Shown: one piece after another, positions 1 to 13,200 of the stretch
Layout of the letters: each line of letters begins with the position of its first letter
How positions within the stretch are numbered: position 1 is the first letter of the stretch
Assembly: GCA_028564705.1 (NCBI GenBank)
Contig: JAPXFQ010002465.1
Coordinates: 1,612,001 to 1,676,000, forward strand
DNA from: Apricaphanius iberus
Taxonomy: Eukaryota; Chordata; Actinopteri; Cyprinodontiformes; Aphaniidae
Length of the DNA stretch: 64,000 nucleotides
Direction of reading: 5' to 3'
The notes under the pieces: model-generated
What the model saw: the letters and a program-made list of their open reading frames with translations, nothing else
Database searches by the model: none
Told to the model about the DNA's origin: nothing
Translations under genes and position numbers: made by a program

Positions 1-629
1 TAAAAAAAGTCTTCACAGTTCTGGAACAACATCCTATGGACAGATGAGACCAAGATTGTACCAGAGTGATGGGAAGAGAAGAGTATGGACATGGAAAGGA
101 ACTGCTCATGATCCTAAGCATACCACCTCATCAGTGAAGCATGGTGCTGGAAGTGTCATGGTGTGGGAATGTATGGCTGCCGGTGGAACTGGTTCTCTTG
201 TATTTATTGATGATGTGACTGCTGACAAAAGCAGCACGATGATTTCTGAAGTGTTTCGGGCAATATTATCTGCTCATATTCAGCCAAATGCCTCAGAACT
301 CATTGGACAGCTCTTCACAGTGCAGATGGACAATGACCCAAAGCATACTGCAAAAGCAACAAAAGAGTTTTTGAAGGGAAAGAAGTGGACTGTTTTGCAA
401 TGGCCAAGTCAATCACCAGACCTGAATCCGATTGAGCATGCATTTCACTTGCTGAAGACAAAACTGAAGGGAAAATGCCCCAGGAACAAGCAGGAACTGA
501 AGACTGTTGCAGTAGAGGCCTGGCAGAGCATCACCAAGGATGAAACCCAACGTCTGGTGATGTCTATGTGTTCCAGACTTCAGGCTGTAATTGACTGCAA
601 AGGATTTGCAACCAAGTATTGAAATGTAT
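1..629 (+). pseudogene. Tc1/mariner transposase, C-terminal part (copy A)
   Basis: The open frame from 44 to 622 encodes the catalytic half of a Tc1-type transposase: GAGSVMVWE, then MDNDPKHTAKATKEF, then SPDLNPIEH. The second Asp and the Glu are 34 residues apart, the DD34E spacing of Tc1 elements. It is nearly identical to the second half of the element at 20872-22521. The upstream part runs off the window. A seven-A run sits at 3-9 exactly as in the other copy, and a 5-base deletion near 54-55 removes codons just after the WTDE region. The copy ends near 629, without its 3' inverted repeat, where a different Tc1 fragment begins. Dead copy. Confidence 0.9.
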
Positions 630-917
630 AATGCTTTGGGGCTGTTTTTCTGCAAAGGAACCAGATGACTGATCCGTGTAAAGGGAAGAATGAATGGGGC
701 CATGTATGGTGACATTTTGAGTGAAAATTTCCTTCCATCAGTGAGAGCTTTGAAGAAACGTGGCTGGATCTTTCAGCATGACAATGAGCCCAAACATACT
801 GCCTGGGTAACAAAGGAGTGGCTTCGTAAAAAGCATTTCAAGGTCCTGGAGTGGCCTAGCCAGTCTCCAGATTTCAACCCCATAAAAAATATTTGGAATG
901 AGTTGAAAGTCTGTTGA
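630..917 (+). pseudogene. Tc1-like transposase fragment of a second lineage
   Basis: The frame at 690-917 reads [18 protein letters not shown] followed by [17 protein letters not shown]. This is the HDN...PKHT and SPDxNPIxxxW block of a Tc1-like transposase from a different subfamily than copy A. The catalytic Glu position is Lys (NPIK instead of NPIE), so it could not be active. Both ends are truncated; it abuts copy A at about 629. Confidence 0.8.
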
Positions 918-1377
918 CCAGTGTTGGGTCACACACACAGCCATCGGGTGGCGCCAACCTGCTCTCTTCCACCGAAAGTAGGGTCAAGCAGAAGGCATAA
1001 ATAGCCCTACTCCGCCAGCCGCTCTCCCTTCTCACGCAAGCCATCGACCGGCCTCGCTCCAGGGAAGACCAAAGCAACTACCTTCCCTCGCTGGCGAAGG
1101 GAAGGGCGGGTTTCTGTCTAAAACTCGCTTCAAGGAACTCAAAGACCACCAGGTGAAACCTATTATTGATAAACAAAACACTGTGTGATCCTCAAAAGCA
1201 GACGAAACCCTCTCTGAGTTTCAGACTGTTGACCGCTTAGAAACAGGAGCTGAGAGTCTGAACCAGCCGGAATCTGCATTCAGCTGCCACACAGAGCCGA
1301 TGAAAGGTGAATGCCAGACTGGAGAGCTCCAGAAAGGTACCGTTCTAATGAGTGCCGGGGCGGATTGCCATGCAGCC
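912..1377 (+). repeat. LTR-like repeat, truncated copy
   Basis: This segment matches, in reverse complement, the repeat at about 45150-46082. Shared blocks include GCTTCAAGGAAC followed by CAGGTGAA...ATTGATAAACAAA (1126-1190) and TGAGTTTCAG...CTG (1216-1240). A TATA-like CATAAATAG lies at 993-1003, where the other copy has CTATAAATAG. A TATA-like box followed by GC-richer sequence suggests an LTR promoter, but no internal region or target duplication was found. Confidence 0.5.
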
Positions 1378-1721
1378 AGCCACTCACTTGGCAAACAGTA
1401 AAGATGGTCCTCCATTAAAATGGAAATCCAGATCCACGGTCCTTTTATTCTCTCCCCCTCCCCCCAACGTCACTGGCTAAAACGCGTAAAGCTAAAAAGT
1501 TTAACCCCTTTCGGCTAACTTATTTAAAGATGGCGATGCAACATGGCACCCTCAGATGGGGGCGGTGCACCCTCTGTATCTATAAACAACGTATTCTAAG
1601 ACACGGGAACACTTTCATGATAATGTGAATGTGATTAGACCTCGGTAAAATACGTATTTATGAAAGCAGTACATGATTTTTATTAATAAAAAGCTGAATT
1701 TGATACACACTGGGCCTTTAA
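1378..1721 (-). repeat. TTAAAG-ended dispersed repeat, partial copy
   Basis: Reverse complement of this segment aligns closely with 30868-31230, including the terminal TTAAAGGYCCAGTGTGTATCA, the block ACGTATTTTACCGAGGTCTAAT, and GATGGCGATGCA. The far end seen in the other copy is missing here and is replaced by the LTR-like piece. It looks like a non-autonomous DNA element; no protein is encoded. Confidence 0.65.
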
Positions 1722-2640
1722 GTTTTCATCTGCTATCTTTGGGTAAACCAGACCTCGGGCTGAATTTGAAACCAGTGACGACAAAGAGTCGTTTTAAATC
1801 CTGCAATCTGAGCTACTCAATCAAACAGGAGTTTTCATTTCTTTGCTTAATTTTTAATAAATGTATTTGAGCCATTTCAAAACGCCCCACATGCGTTATA
1901 AAGAGCTGAAGCTAAACAAGCACTCGTGTTGGTTTAGGCCTGTAGTCATCCCTCCAAATTAATCATTGAATTCAGCATTCTGATCATTTCTATGACCGCA
2001 TGGGTAGAAAGTCCAGCATGAAGACTGCTCCTCCAGACACTTCTATAAGATTGGATCATTATCAGCAGCTCAGGGTGGTACCATGATAGGATGCCTGTGT
2101 GAAATAAGTCCACAGGCGACATTTCCCTGCTACTAAACAAGGACTTTCTTTGCTTTCTTGAAGAAGTTATGCTACTGAAGAAGACTGTGGGATCAGGGGC
2201 AGAAGTTTAGTTCCATTCTACTAAATCACTTAGGAGTAAAAGAAACTATTAATGCTTCAACATGTAACATGTTATGCTCCTTTAACTTCCTGTTAGTCTG
2301 TGCATCAGTAAGGTGAACAGAAACATGGTTGACTGAGTTTGGTGTGGAAGAACCTGTCTGGCCTTAATCTCAACTTGACTGAATACCTTTGGGACAAATG
2401 TGAGCAGAGGCTGGGTGGAATCTGTGGTGGAAGAATCGAACTTCATGTTTCCCAACAGCAGGGCTGGCTTTCTGCCAGCCAACAAAAGCTAAATATAATG
2501 ATGATAGTGATGCATGCGTCTTTGGTCAACATTTTCTGTTTATTCGAGGCTCTACGTTTAAAACCAATTATTTCGTAAAACGAACGAGTGATTTATTTAA
2601 GATTCATTGCACTTTACCATCTAAGGAAGATAACCTTTTA
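1722..2640. other. Stretch without a recognisable gene
   Basis: No exon-like or transposase-like sequence is convincing. Positions 2339-2450 give a frame containing LNLNLTEYLWDKCEQRL, which faintly resembles the DLNPIEHLWD block of Tc1 transposases, but it is too short and degraded to call. Confidence 0.4.
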
Positions 2641-2651
2641 AAACTGTATCT

Positions 2652-2945
2652 GTGATGGCGGAAAAAGTGAAACAAACGCACAGCCGAGCGCAGGAAAAGG
2701 ATGAGGAGGAGACTAATCTGTTCCTAAAAGAGATTAAAGTGATTCAGACGAAAATGGATAATATTGAAAAACAGCTAAACAATAAGGTAGATGGGCTTCA
2801 TGTGTCGCTGGAGAAGATCCTGAAAGATGAACTTCAGAACTGTGTTAAACAAATACATGACAACACTGATTTGGAAATTGGCGCACTTAAATCGCGCTTG
2901 GATCAGCTGGAGAAAATGAACAACTCCAAACAAATACGACCCTGA
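2652..2945 (+). pseudogene. LINE ORF1-like coiled-coil segment
   Basis: A 97-residue frame rich in Lys, Glu, Gln and Asn with leucine/isoleucine heptads (IKVIQTKMDNIEKQLNNKV and later LKSRLDQLEKM). This is the composition expected of the coiled-coil in a LINE ORF1 RNA-binding protein. Assignment rests mainly on its position just upstream of the endonuclease; no RRM or zinc knuckle is visible. Confidence 0.45.
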
Positions 2946-3338
2946 TGTAACAATATTTATTATGGGTTTATGATGTCATGAAGATTTAGCCCAAAATATA
3001 ATGCAACTGTTTAAAGACGGCTGTGCTTGTGAACAAATACCAACGCCTGTGGCAATGCAGAGATTGTGAGCCAGAACACCGGGCCCGGTGTGGTGAAAGT
3101 GGCTTTTGACTCGGTGAGAGAAAAGGTGGCAGTGCTCTGTGGGAAAGAAAACCTGAAATCCAACCCAATGTTCAAAAGAGTGTTTGTCCAATCTGCTAAA
3201 TCACATACGGATAGGGTTATGGAATCAAACTTTAATAAATGCTTCTGCGGGATCTAAGTGTTGGAAGGATTTCTATGTGTCTGGAAACGGGAGGCTCATT
3301 AAACGAACACCTGCAACAGGCTAGCAGAGAACCGGCGC

Positions 3339-4232
3339 ATGGAGGCGCTGATGAGCTGCTGCCCAACCCGTAAGAAACGACTCCTCCTGTTCGTCTCTAG
3401 TTCACTGGAATGTAAATGGATGGACCTCTACAAATCTGAGCTTCGAAGTTTATTATTTCTAACGCAAAATCCAGATTTTATTTCCCTTAATGAGACACAT
3501 TTATCTGGTGATGGTGTTATTGAATTAAACGACTACATATGGTTTGGAAACAACAGAACATGCAGACAGGAACATGCTCCAAAGGGTTCAGGAGGAGTCA
3601 GACTATTAGTTCAAAATTAACTTTTTGAATGCTTTAAAATAAATGTTGTGGAGAAATCTATGGATGGTATAATTGGAGAGCGTTTTGAACATCGAGAGCT
3701 GCAGTATAGTTTTGTGATTTTCTCCTGTTATTTGCCTCCAGAAGGATCTGTAGGGGGAAGAGAATGCAACATGTTCTTTAGTTATTTATTAACTCAAGTT
3801 TACTCTTTGGATACAGATGCAATTTATTTTTGTGGCGACTTTAATAGTCGTATTTCTGATAAAGAGGACTGTATTGGGGATTTAGAAAATGGTCCAACAA
3901 GAGTGGCCTTAGATCAATCACTAAATAGCCACTGTGAATCCTTCCTTGAATTTCTTAAGGACTCTAAATTTTGTGTTTTAAATGGCAGGAAAAATCTAGA
4001 TGATCATTTTACTTCCATATCAGTAAGAGAAAAAGCTGTGGTGGACTATATAATCACACCTCATGATTGCCTTGAGTCTTGTCTTGCTTTCAAAATAATT
4101 ACAACTACAGACCTTATAGATCAAAATGCTCCAACCTGTATGGACCTTATTGGAGAGAGATGTCACTTACAGGATCATTCACTTCTATTGTTAAAATTTA
4201 AAGTTGGGAGTTCAAATAACAGAAGAAACTGA
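3339..4232 (+). pseudogene. LINE AP-endonuclease domain, broken
   Basis: Reading across frame changes gives HWNVNGWTS, then SLNETHL (catalytic Glu region), then CGDFNSR (the metal-binding DFN motif), VLNGR and DHFTSIS...AVVDYII, and finally LQDHSLLLLKF (the terminal D-H motif). These are the ordered motifs of the endonuclease/exonuclease/phosphatase fold that nicks target DNA in non-LTR elements. The frame is interrupted near 3620-3648 and before 3390. Confidence 0.8.
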
Positions 4233-4744
4233 ATTTGTTTCACAATCAAAAAAGAGATGCAGAAAATGTCCTGAACATTTTTGATCCTCTGACGTGTCGC
4301 TCTGCATTATTAGAGTTAATAAAACAACTTGAATCATGTCAAAGTACACAGAATAGTGTTGACCGGTGGTACAATAAGTTTTGTGATAAGATGGTTTTAG
4401 AAATAGATAAATGTCAACCTAAACATTTAAAAAATCACAAATAGATATTGAGGTATTTAAAACTTTTGGAATTCTGAGCTCCAAAAATTGTTGAATAAAC
4501 GGAAAATAAGTGAAAAAAAAATTTCTTTGATGTAATGATACAGCGAGGAAACAACTGAGGGAAAATTATAGGCAAGCACAGTTTATATTTGATACAAACA
4601 AAATATGATCCTACAAAAGGAAGTTTAATAGAGGGCAGTCCTTGAGATTAGATTATTTACAGACTACTTGCCTTAAAACTTTTTAAAAGGAGTGGATGGT
4701 AAATTCTATCCAGACTTAAAGTCACTCTATAGTTCTTTATTTGC

Positions 4745-5440
4745 ATGTGTTCAGGTTAATGATTTCCGAACTGACTTGGTGTTAAACAGGGTGATGTGCT
4801 ATCTCCTACTTTGTTTTCTCTGTATATAAATGACCTGGCTTTAAAAATCAAGAATGAGAATTTAGGTATACAATTGAATGATTTAACTGTGGGAATTTTT
4901 TTTCTACGGGGATGACATTGCTCTGTTGGCAGAATGATTTACAGAATATGTTAAATTTATTACAGATCTGGTGTTGCAGATGGAGGCTGTTTAGAAATCA
5001 GAGTAAAACACAGATAATTCATTTTAGGAAAAAAAATGTGTTCCAAAAAGTGAGAAAACATTTACTTTTTCTGATATGCCACTACAGAATACATCTGTGC
5101 ATAAATATTTAGGATTTCCCCTTGATGAATTTATGAATTATGAAAACTGAATTAAACTCCTGGCTCATTCCGCTGGTAGAGCTCTGGGCTCCGTTGTCAA
5201 CAAGTTAAAAATATGTATAGACCTTAGTTATTCTATTTACTCCCAATTGTCTGATGCATGTTTCTCCCATTGTGAATAATGCTGCTGGGGTAGGGGATTT
5301 AAAGAAAGAAGGATTGCAGAAGCAGTCCAAAACAGAGCTATACGCTGTTTTCTGGGTATTCATAAATATGCCCCCTCTTTGGCGGCTCAGGGTGACAACG
5401 GCTGGATTCCTGATATAATAAGGAGAAAGTGTGATATGAT
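4745..5440 (+). pseudogene. LINE reverse transcriptase domain, broken
   Basis: At 4779-4850 the translation contains VKQGDVLSPTLFSLYINDLA, the conserved RT block with the PTLFSLYINDL core. At 4895-4930 comes FYGDDIALL, a variant of the F-x-D-D catalytic motif with Gly before DD. Later codons (4930-5110) give LQIWCCRWRLFRNQSKTQII, the usual downstream block. Several frameshifts separate these. The domain is then interrupted by the hAT element at 5441. Confidence 0.75.
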
Positions 5441-6114
5441 CAGTGTTGGGCAAGTTACAAAGAAATTGTTATATATTTCACATTACTAGTTACAATGTCA
5501 AAAATGTCATATGTCTGCATTATATATTACTGCCTTAAAAATGTAACTGAGTTACACTACGTTAAGTTACTTTTGGCTAAATATTTTAAATATCTAACAC
5601 GACTTCTAACCACCGTAACTTATTAATGTACATTTTACAAAAGCGTCACACAACAAATACTGTATTTTTAGGACTATTTTATTAAAATCAAGTCTCAGGT
5701 TCATTTGCATGCCTTCAATTTCATGGTAATGTTTGTTAAATCTAAACAATCACAAAGATGGTTGACAAAGATGAGACTCCGATGTCTGAAGTCTTACAAC
5801 AGATGGTTAGGAAAAATAATGCCGCTGTTTAAATGTACAGTCGATCTTTTTCTTAGCCGTCCTGATTCCATGATGTTTTAGTTTGGAGCAACAGGAAGTG
5901 GATCTTGTTCTATGGTATCCAACTTGATTTGGTCTGTTGCATTAGTTGGCCAGAAAAACGATTAAAAATGCATTTGTAACTTGAGTTACTGAAATTGTAA
6001 CTAGTAATATATTGCTGTATATTTTGTAAGTAATGCATTACATTACTCAGTTACTGAAAATATTAATATATTCCTGTAACTCATTACTTTTGTAATGCAT
6101 TACTCCCAACGCTG
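5441..6114. mobile_element. Non-autonomous hAT element inserted in the LINE
   Basis: The 674-bp segment starts CAGTGTTGGGCAAGTTAC and ends with the complement of CAGCGTTGGGAGTAATGC. It is flanked by a perfect 8-bp direct repeat GATATGAT (5433-5440 and 6115-6122), the hAT signature. Removing it plus one repeat rejoins the host LINE frame (…MIRLWNRF). No transposase is encoded. The interior is AT-rich and repeats CATTACT-type motifs. Confidence 0.88.
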
Positions 6115-7278
6115 GATATGATTAGGTTGTGGAATCGTTTTATTAATATGTGGATGAAAGAATCAATAAGAAAGTTTTTCTTTGGAGTAAAGTGCAGAAC
6201 TCTCCATGGGTCGCAGAGATTCACGCTATCTTTGAGGAAACCGATCTTCAGCATATCTATAGAAATAATTTAGCATTCAGTCTAAATAAAATGTGAAAAT
6301 AGTTTCATTTTCAGGTTCAATGAAAAATGGTTAATTGATATGTTAAAACCGAAATGACGGACATATGTCCAAATCAAGCAAAATTATGGAACAGAATTAT
6401 ATGTTACAGCAAATTTAACAAGAGAGCAGAGATCCCTGATTGCTCAGTTAAGAATTGGGAATCCTTCCCCAGCACTTGAGGTTGGCAGATTTAGAAATAT
6501 CCCAGAGGAACAGAGACTTTGTGACATACGAGAAGTTTTCTTTTATACCGTCCATTCTATGATGGACTAAGAGAACCGTGTGTAAATCAACTGTTTGCTC
6601 AAAACCCTGAAATATTTGGGAGTAATGACAATGTCATGATGGATGTATATAAATGAGCGTCTTTTGTTACTAAAGCTTGGATGAAACGTCAGGATGGTTT
6701 ATATCATTAATGCTTGTATCGTTAAGCATCAACTGGTCTGGTTTTTTGGGTCTGCCCGTTTTTATAATAGTGTCTTGTAAGCCCATGAGGGCTGGGCATG
6801 TTAATGCATTACACAATAATAAAAATATATACATAAATATAATATAGGATGTAACTTTACTTCCTAATACAGATGCATGAAGATTTTTCAGAGGTGAATG
6901 TCATGAGTTAAAAAATAACTTTAATATTCACAACTAGTATAAGGCAATTTGTTAAGCAGCATTACAATGTAATAGAGGTACAGGAACAGTTCTAGGTCAA
7001 CTGCAACAGGTACATGTTTGGTAATTGTGTAACCGTTTGAAAAAATATATTATTTAGGAAATATTCTTTCCTGATGATGTAATGTAATGGATGAGTCCAA
7101 CAACAATACATTCTGGTGCTATTTTTGATCCTGTACATGTAAAAGAAAATAAAGCAGCTGCTGTTGAGTCTTTGATAATGAAGGACTGGAAGAGGAGATG
7201 TTGTTACACTGAGCTCATCGTGTGGAGGAAATAAGGAACAACTGCTCTCCTGAAATAAACCCAGATGGAGCTTCAGTC

Positions 7279-10200
7279 TCAGTGTCCCAGCGGGCGATCG
7301 TCGTACGTGCTGTACCGTTTGACGTGGATTCTTCGGACGCGCTCGCGCAGCTCCGTTCCTCCGGGCCCATCCTCTTCCTCGCTCAGAGAGCCACAGTTGT
7401 TGTAGCTTCGGCGTGTGGCCTCCAGAAGGGAGTTGTCTGGCAGTGGCATGGTCTCATAAAGCAGCGAGTTCAGGGTCTCCTCATAGATGCGAGCTTCAGG
7501 GAACTCCACCTTTCACAGACAATTTCAGAATGTAAAAACTCATTTAGCAGGAAATGGCACTTTGCATTTTAAACTTCTACCCAACATGATCTGTAATAGG
7601 GGTGGGCCATTAATCAAATTATATTTGAAATTGAAATATTAAAAAGCTAGAACACGATTAATCGTGTAGTGTGTTTTAATCATTATGCCAACTGACCAAT
7701 CCAGCCAAAGCACTGCCTTGTTTTCAAACTAACGGGGCCAATCAAGTCGTAGTAAAAACATGGAAACTTAAAACTGTGGCACTTAGAAGCAGCAGGCCCA
7801 TGCTGGTAGGTAAAACGCAAGCGCAGCATCAAAAGTGTACGGCTGGTAGGGCGATATGAGCTCAAATTAATAACACGGTATATGGAGCATTTAACCTCGA
7901 TAACAGGTTCTTTTCTTTAAAAAAAAACCAACACTTTTCTGTATTCAATGTCTGGTAGTGACCAAATTAATTTAATGTTCTTTAAAATATGATGTCTTCT
8001 TGCTATTGAACGGCTTCAAACATCCTTTTAATTTAGGGTTTGATTCCCACACCTTTCTGTATTTCTTAAGAGTCCAGTTTAAACTCAGAAGTGATCATAC
8101 AGACCAGAGGAGGTGATAGGGGAAGACTGAAATAAGTGATTTTAGTTTGCAGTCGTTTATTTTAGACAGACAATATTTTACTTTGGAGCACAGGTGGGAA
8201 CAGACAGCAACTCAGCAGGGTTCATATCTGCTCCACCTGTGCAGGACCTGGGCGGGCGGAGCCGTTTACCTAGAAGCGCTCTGCTGCTCCGTTGCTGCAG
8301 TAACAAACAAACTTGCTCTACGGTAGAGTCTAAGTGTCCAATAACACCATAAAAAGTCACTTTATTTGTCGCATGTTTCTGAAAAACAGTCGGTAGACGA
8401 GTCTAAATGTCACATGACTGTGCGTAGTCATGTGACTCCAGGACATGCTCATTTCTTAAAGCACCGCTTAACTAAAACACATTTTCTTGTACATAGCGAA
8501 TTTGCCGGCACGGGCAAAGTTACTTCATAAATTTCGGTATAGGTAAATTTTCGGTATACCGCCCAGGCCCAACGGCTGTTGAAGAATTTTGAAGAAAATG
8601 GACAACAGGGAAGACGATAAAGATGACCAGATTGTTATTGTCGTGGGTTAGGCTGGCTGAATGGTAACTCGGTTGTTGTGACTCATCAAAGTGCCGTGTT
8701 GGTGATCAATCGGCAGAAAAAGGTGTTTGAAGAGTCGAGCGCTGGGAGTTGTCCTATTAATTGTATCACTTCTTTGCTTTTGCTGTGTAAAGTCAAGGCA
8801 TGTTGATCATATAATTGTAGATATCTCCATACTGATCTGGTGGCAGTCATATCTGAGGACTTTCGTCCCGTACCTTGGAATTAAAAGGTCATAAACGATC
8901 TGGAAGATTTGCGGTACATACAGTTAGCTTTCTGATGTGAATTTTCGATTATCTGCACAAAGATGGTTCAGGTTTTATTTTGTTTGTCTAATTGTTCAAC
9001 CACAACCGCACAGCTTTGGATAGCGGTGTGGATTTTTGCCCTTCAGGGTTGTGCGCTTACGCAAAAATTCCCGGATGTTAACAATAACATTCAACTTGTC
9101 TATACATTAGATTTGATTATTTACTACTATTTTTGTTCAATCACTATACTCATTACACTTATACACAACTCATCCCTCCTGTCACGTGTCTTTTTCCAGG
9201 CCTTAAAAACAGCCGTTATCAAGCCACTACTAAAGAACAACCTGAACAACACTCTGATGCAGAACCACAGGCCAATCTCTTATATCCCATTCATCAGCAA
9301 GATTATTGAAAAAGCTGTGTTTGAACAAATCAATAGTTTCCTAACAATGACCAACCACTTTGATACGTATCAGTCTGGTTTCCGTGCTAATCACAGCACT
9401 GAGACTGCCTTCGTCAAAGTTTTCAATGACATCCGCATAAATACAGGCTGTGGTAGAACCACAGTGCTGGTTCTGTCGGACCTCAGTGAAGCGTTGGACA
9501 CTGTTGATCATAAAATAATATGGGAACAACTGGAGAGCTGGGTTGGACTCACTGGTACAGCACTTGGCTGGTTTGAGTCCTACCTGATGAACAGGGATTT
9601 CTATGTTTCCGTAGGAAACTTTTCATCAAAAGATTCAGAAATAATTTGTGGGGTTTCCCAGGGATCCATCCTGGGGCCGCTTCTATTTAATATCTACATG
9701 CTCCTACTAGCCCAGATTATAACATAATCTAGCGCATAATCTAGGTGTAATAATGGTCTCAGACCTGAACCTCCAGGGTCACATAAAGGCAATAACAAGG
9801 TCAGCTTTCTATCACCTGAAGAATATTAAAGGTAGGATTAAAGGTCTAATGTCACAAAAGGACCTTGAAAAACTCATCCATACGTTCATCTTTAGTCAGA
9901 TTGATTACTGCAACAACGTCTTCACAGGTCTACCTAAAAAGTCACTCAGACAGCTGCAGCTGATCCAGAACACTGCTGCTAGACCCAAGAAAGTAGAACA
10001 CATCACCCTAGTTCTGAGGTCCTTCCACTGGCTCCCTTTAGCTCAGAGAATAGAATTCTAAATACTCCTACTAGTTTATAAATCATTGAATGGTTTAGCA
10101 CCAAAGTATGTTGAAGAACTGTTGTCACTATAGCAACACAGCAGACAACTCAGGTCCTCCAACTCTAGTTTACTAAACATCCCTAGAATCAGAACCAAAC

Positions 10201-13200
10201 ACAAAAAAGCAGCTTTCAGTTTTTAAGCTCCACAAATCTGAAACAAACTTCCTGATGACTGCTAAGCTGCTGAGTCGTTAGGCTCTTTTAAATGAAAGAT
10301 TCAAGCTCTGCTGCTTAGAGATGCTTTTGATTAATATTCTAATATAGATTTGACATACATTTTCTTTTTATGCTTTTCCTAAATTGCTGTTTTTAATCAA
10401 ATGTTTAATGTTTTCTTTTACCGATTCTCGTGTTTTATGTTTTAAATTTTTGTTTTTTGCTGTTTTTACTTTCTATGCCTTTATCATGTATTAGGTTTCT
10501 TTACCACTGAATCACTTAAAGCGCCTTGAATTCCCTTAGGTTGAAAGTGTGCTTCACAAATAAAATTGCCTTGCCTATTGGCCCTAATTTAATGAGAATT
10601 TCATTTCACTTGTAAATTTACAGAACAGTGCAGACAGGGTATATACAGCAATCCTCAAATCAAATTTACTACTTTTTAACACAGTTTTTACTACCTTCAA
10701 AATTTTTTAAGAACCATCACGACACTGAATTGCAAGTGTTAGTCAATGACCTTACTATCGTTTACACATATTTTAACATATGTAACATAAAAAAAAATTG
10801 ATTTAGAGACTCATTGATGTTGACACATATTGAACATATTTATTTCACTTAGTAAATAAAAATAAAACTATATAAAATGTGCAATGGAAAGAGTGGAAAG
10901 TTCCAGCACACTGGCATTCACTGCAAGTTGATGCATTACAAACTGCCATCCACTACATGAACTGGTGAACTATTGTTTGCACGACCAAAGTATCTGGATT
11001 GGACACGGTCATCCTCCAAATATGGAACATGGATGTCGAGCTGTTTTTCTTTGATGCCTGATTGAGGCTGTCAAACATCAACACGAAGGGCCCAGCCTTG
11101 TTGATGGCATCAACAAGCGGTTTTAAAAATGCAAAAGTACCAATTTAGACAGGCTTATGAGTAACCAATACTATTATTGCCAATACTAATCAAATGCTTT
11201 TGCTTGTTTTATAAACAGGGGTGATAGTTATACAAATTCCTGAGCCTGAACTTTTTTTTTCCTGGTAGGCCCCTAATCCAAGAAATATGCCCTGATCAGC
11301 ATAACGTTAAGTGAGATCCAAAGGTGTGCTCCCTGGGAGAACATTTTGATAAATAGTCCATTGCATGAAAGATTCTGATGACTTTTGTGGCTGTAAATGG
11401 ACATTATTCAGACATGAGATGAAAAAAAACAATACAAACCTGTATTACAGAAGCATATATGTGTAGAGCAGCAGAGCTCTTTGGACCCTGGGCCTGTTCA
11501 GGAATACATCCCTGCTTTTAATTAGTCACTTACCTGCACAGGTATTGCTTGTATAGCAAACTGAGATTATGGATACTACAGCCATACCAAGACAGGTCAG
11601 TAGGTAGCAATTATAATACTCAAAAGTAAGTAGGAATTAATTAGTAGCCTAACCATTAACTAAAGCCTTTAAATGTTTGTTTATGCTTTCCTTTACTGAT
11701 TCTATGTTTTTTATTTTCACATTTCTGTAATCATGTAAAGCACATTGAATTGCCTTTTGTTCAAAGTGTGCTATACAAGTAAAATTGCCTTGCCTTATTT
11801 TTTGAAGAATGATGCTAATCCAAATCTAATGATGTATCCGGTTTTGTCTTGCCTATATTTAAACGAACACGAACTTAAGCATATAGAATATCAATCAGAA
11901 TAGGACACCTGATAATACCGAATTTGGAAAAAAAATAATACCTAGGACACCACATTTAACACTTTGAATGGCCTTAAATTTGACAATTTTGATTTATCAC
12001 TTTTTAATACTTTTTAAAACCCTGCGGACACCCTGGCACATTAATCAACATTTCTGTAAATGTCCCAGTGTTAGCCAACAGGCTAATTTTCAACTGTAGT
12101 CCGTTGGCAAGATGTTATACTAGGCACATGGTGGCTAAAAACAAAACACATTAAATGAACATATTAAATGACACAGCAATTGATATAACACAATAAAACA
12201 TAATGCCATAGCACTGCGCCATTAAAACATGTATCCATACAAGTCTTAGGGAATCAATAAAGTAACCATCTATCCATCCTACATATACCATGAGTTACAG
12301 GACAGCTAAAGTATACAGGTAGAAATACAATAATTATGAGAGCGGTTCACATTTTTGGATGCTTAAAAGCCAGTCCTTAAGACAGTGTGTGAATGTATGG
12401 AACATAATTATGGCGATAACTTCCTACGTCTTTCCATGAATTTCACCCCAAAGCTAAAATATCATCACCTTGGTCTGCTTCTTCTCTGTGGCGTAGACGA
12501 TGGAGGTGCAGCAGACCTCGGCCAGCTTACGACCCTGACCGTAGAAAGACCAGCAGCAGATCTCGTCTCCAATCACGTCTTTAAAGAAGAGGACGCGGCT
12601 ATTGAAGCTGAGGGACAGCCTGTCAAACAGCTCGATGTTCTTCAGCAGGTTGTCATCTGAGTTACTATGGAGACACACGCAAACCCATATAAACGATGAG
12701 TGGAACTTATTTACTTTGCGACCAAAGTCCAGTTTGCTAAAAGTTGTTCCACACACCCAAATAGACATTTCTCATACCTGATCCATGTCAGGAAATGTTC
12801 TCACCTGGTGTAGGAGTACTTGTTGTTGCTTCTGTTGTACAACAGCTTTACTACCGGCTAACAGAGGCAGGAAAAAAGAAACGCATTATTGTCAATGTCT
12901 CTACTAGAAGTTTATCTTAAACCATCTGTATCAAAATGAAAAGAATATCTATACACTTCAACTCTTTATACACAAAAAATTATTTAAAAAACTAATTGGA
13001 AAGGGTAAAGGATGAAAATAAATGTATATAAATATTAATGGTACATGTATTCATAGTTTTCTATACATATTTTAATTGGAACGAATCCTGCTGTTTTCTA
13101 CTTGAACACATGCAGAATGTTTATGTAAGGAACTCGGAGCGCAGTGCAACTTTTCCCAAAGGCAGATTTAAAAAGCGACATTAGTACTTATTCTCCTTGC

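Larger units (their letters stand above)
2640..6800 (+). mobile_element. Non-LTR retrotransposon (LINE), decayed, with a nested hAT element
   Basis: Pieces occur in LINE order: a coiled-coil ORF1-like segment (2652-2945), an AP-endonuclease (about 3390-4232), reverse transcriptase motifs (4760-4930), and a C-terminal tail resuming after the insert at 5441-6114 and running to an AT-rich end with several AATAAA-like runs near 6815. Frames are broken by many stops and frameshifts. The clade is uncertain; the endonuclease and GVKQGD-type RT motif are like several fish LINE clades. Confidence 0.75.

Noticed and set aside
3066..3257. 63-aa frame MSQNTGPGVVKVAF... as an independent small gene
   Set aside because: It lies between the ORF1-like and endonuclease parts of the same LINE and is most likely part of its first open frame.
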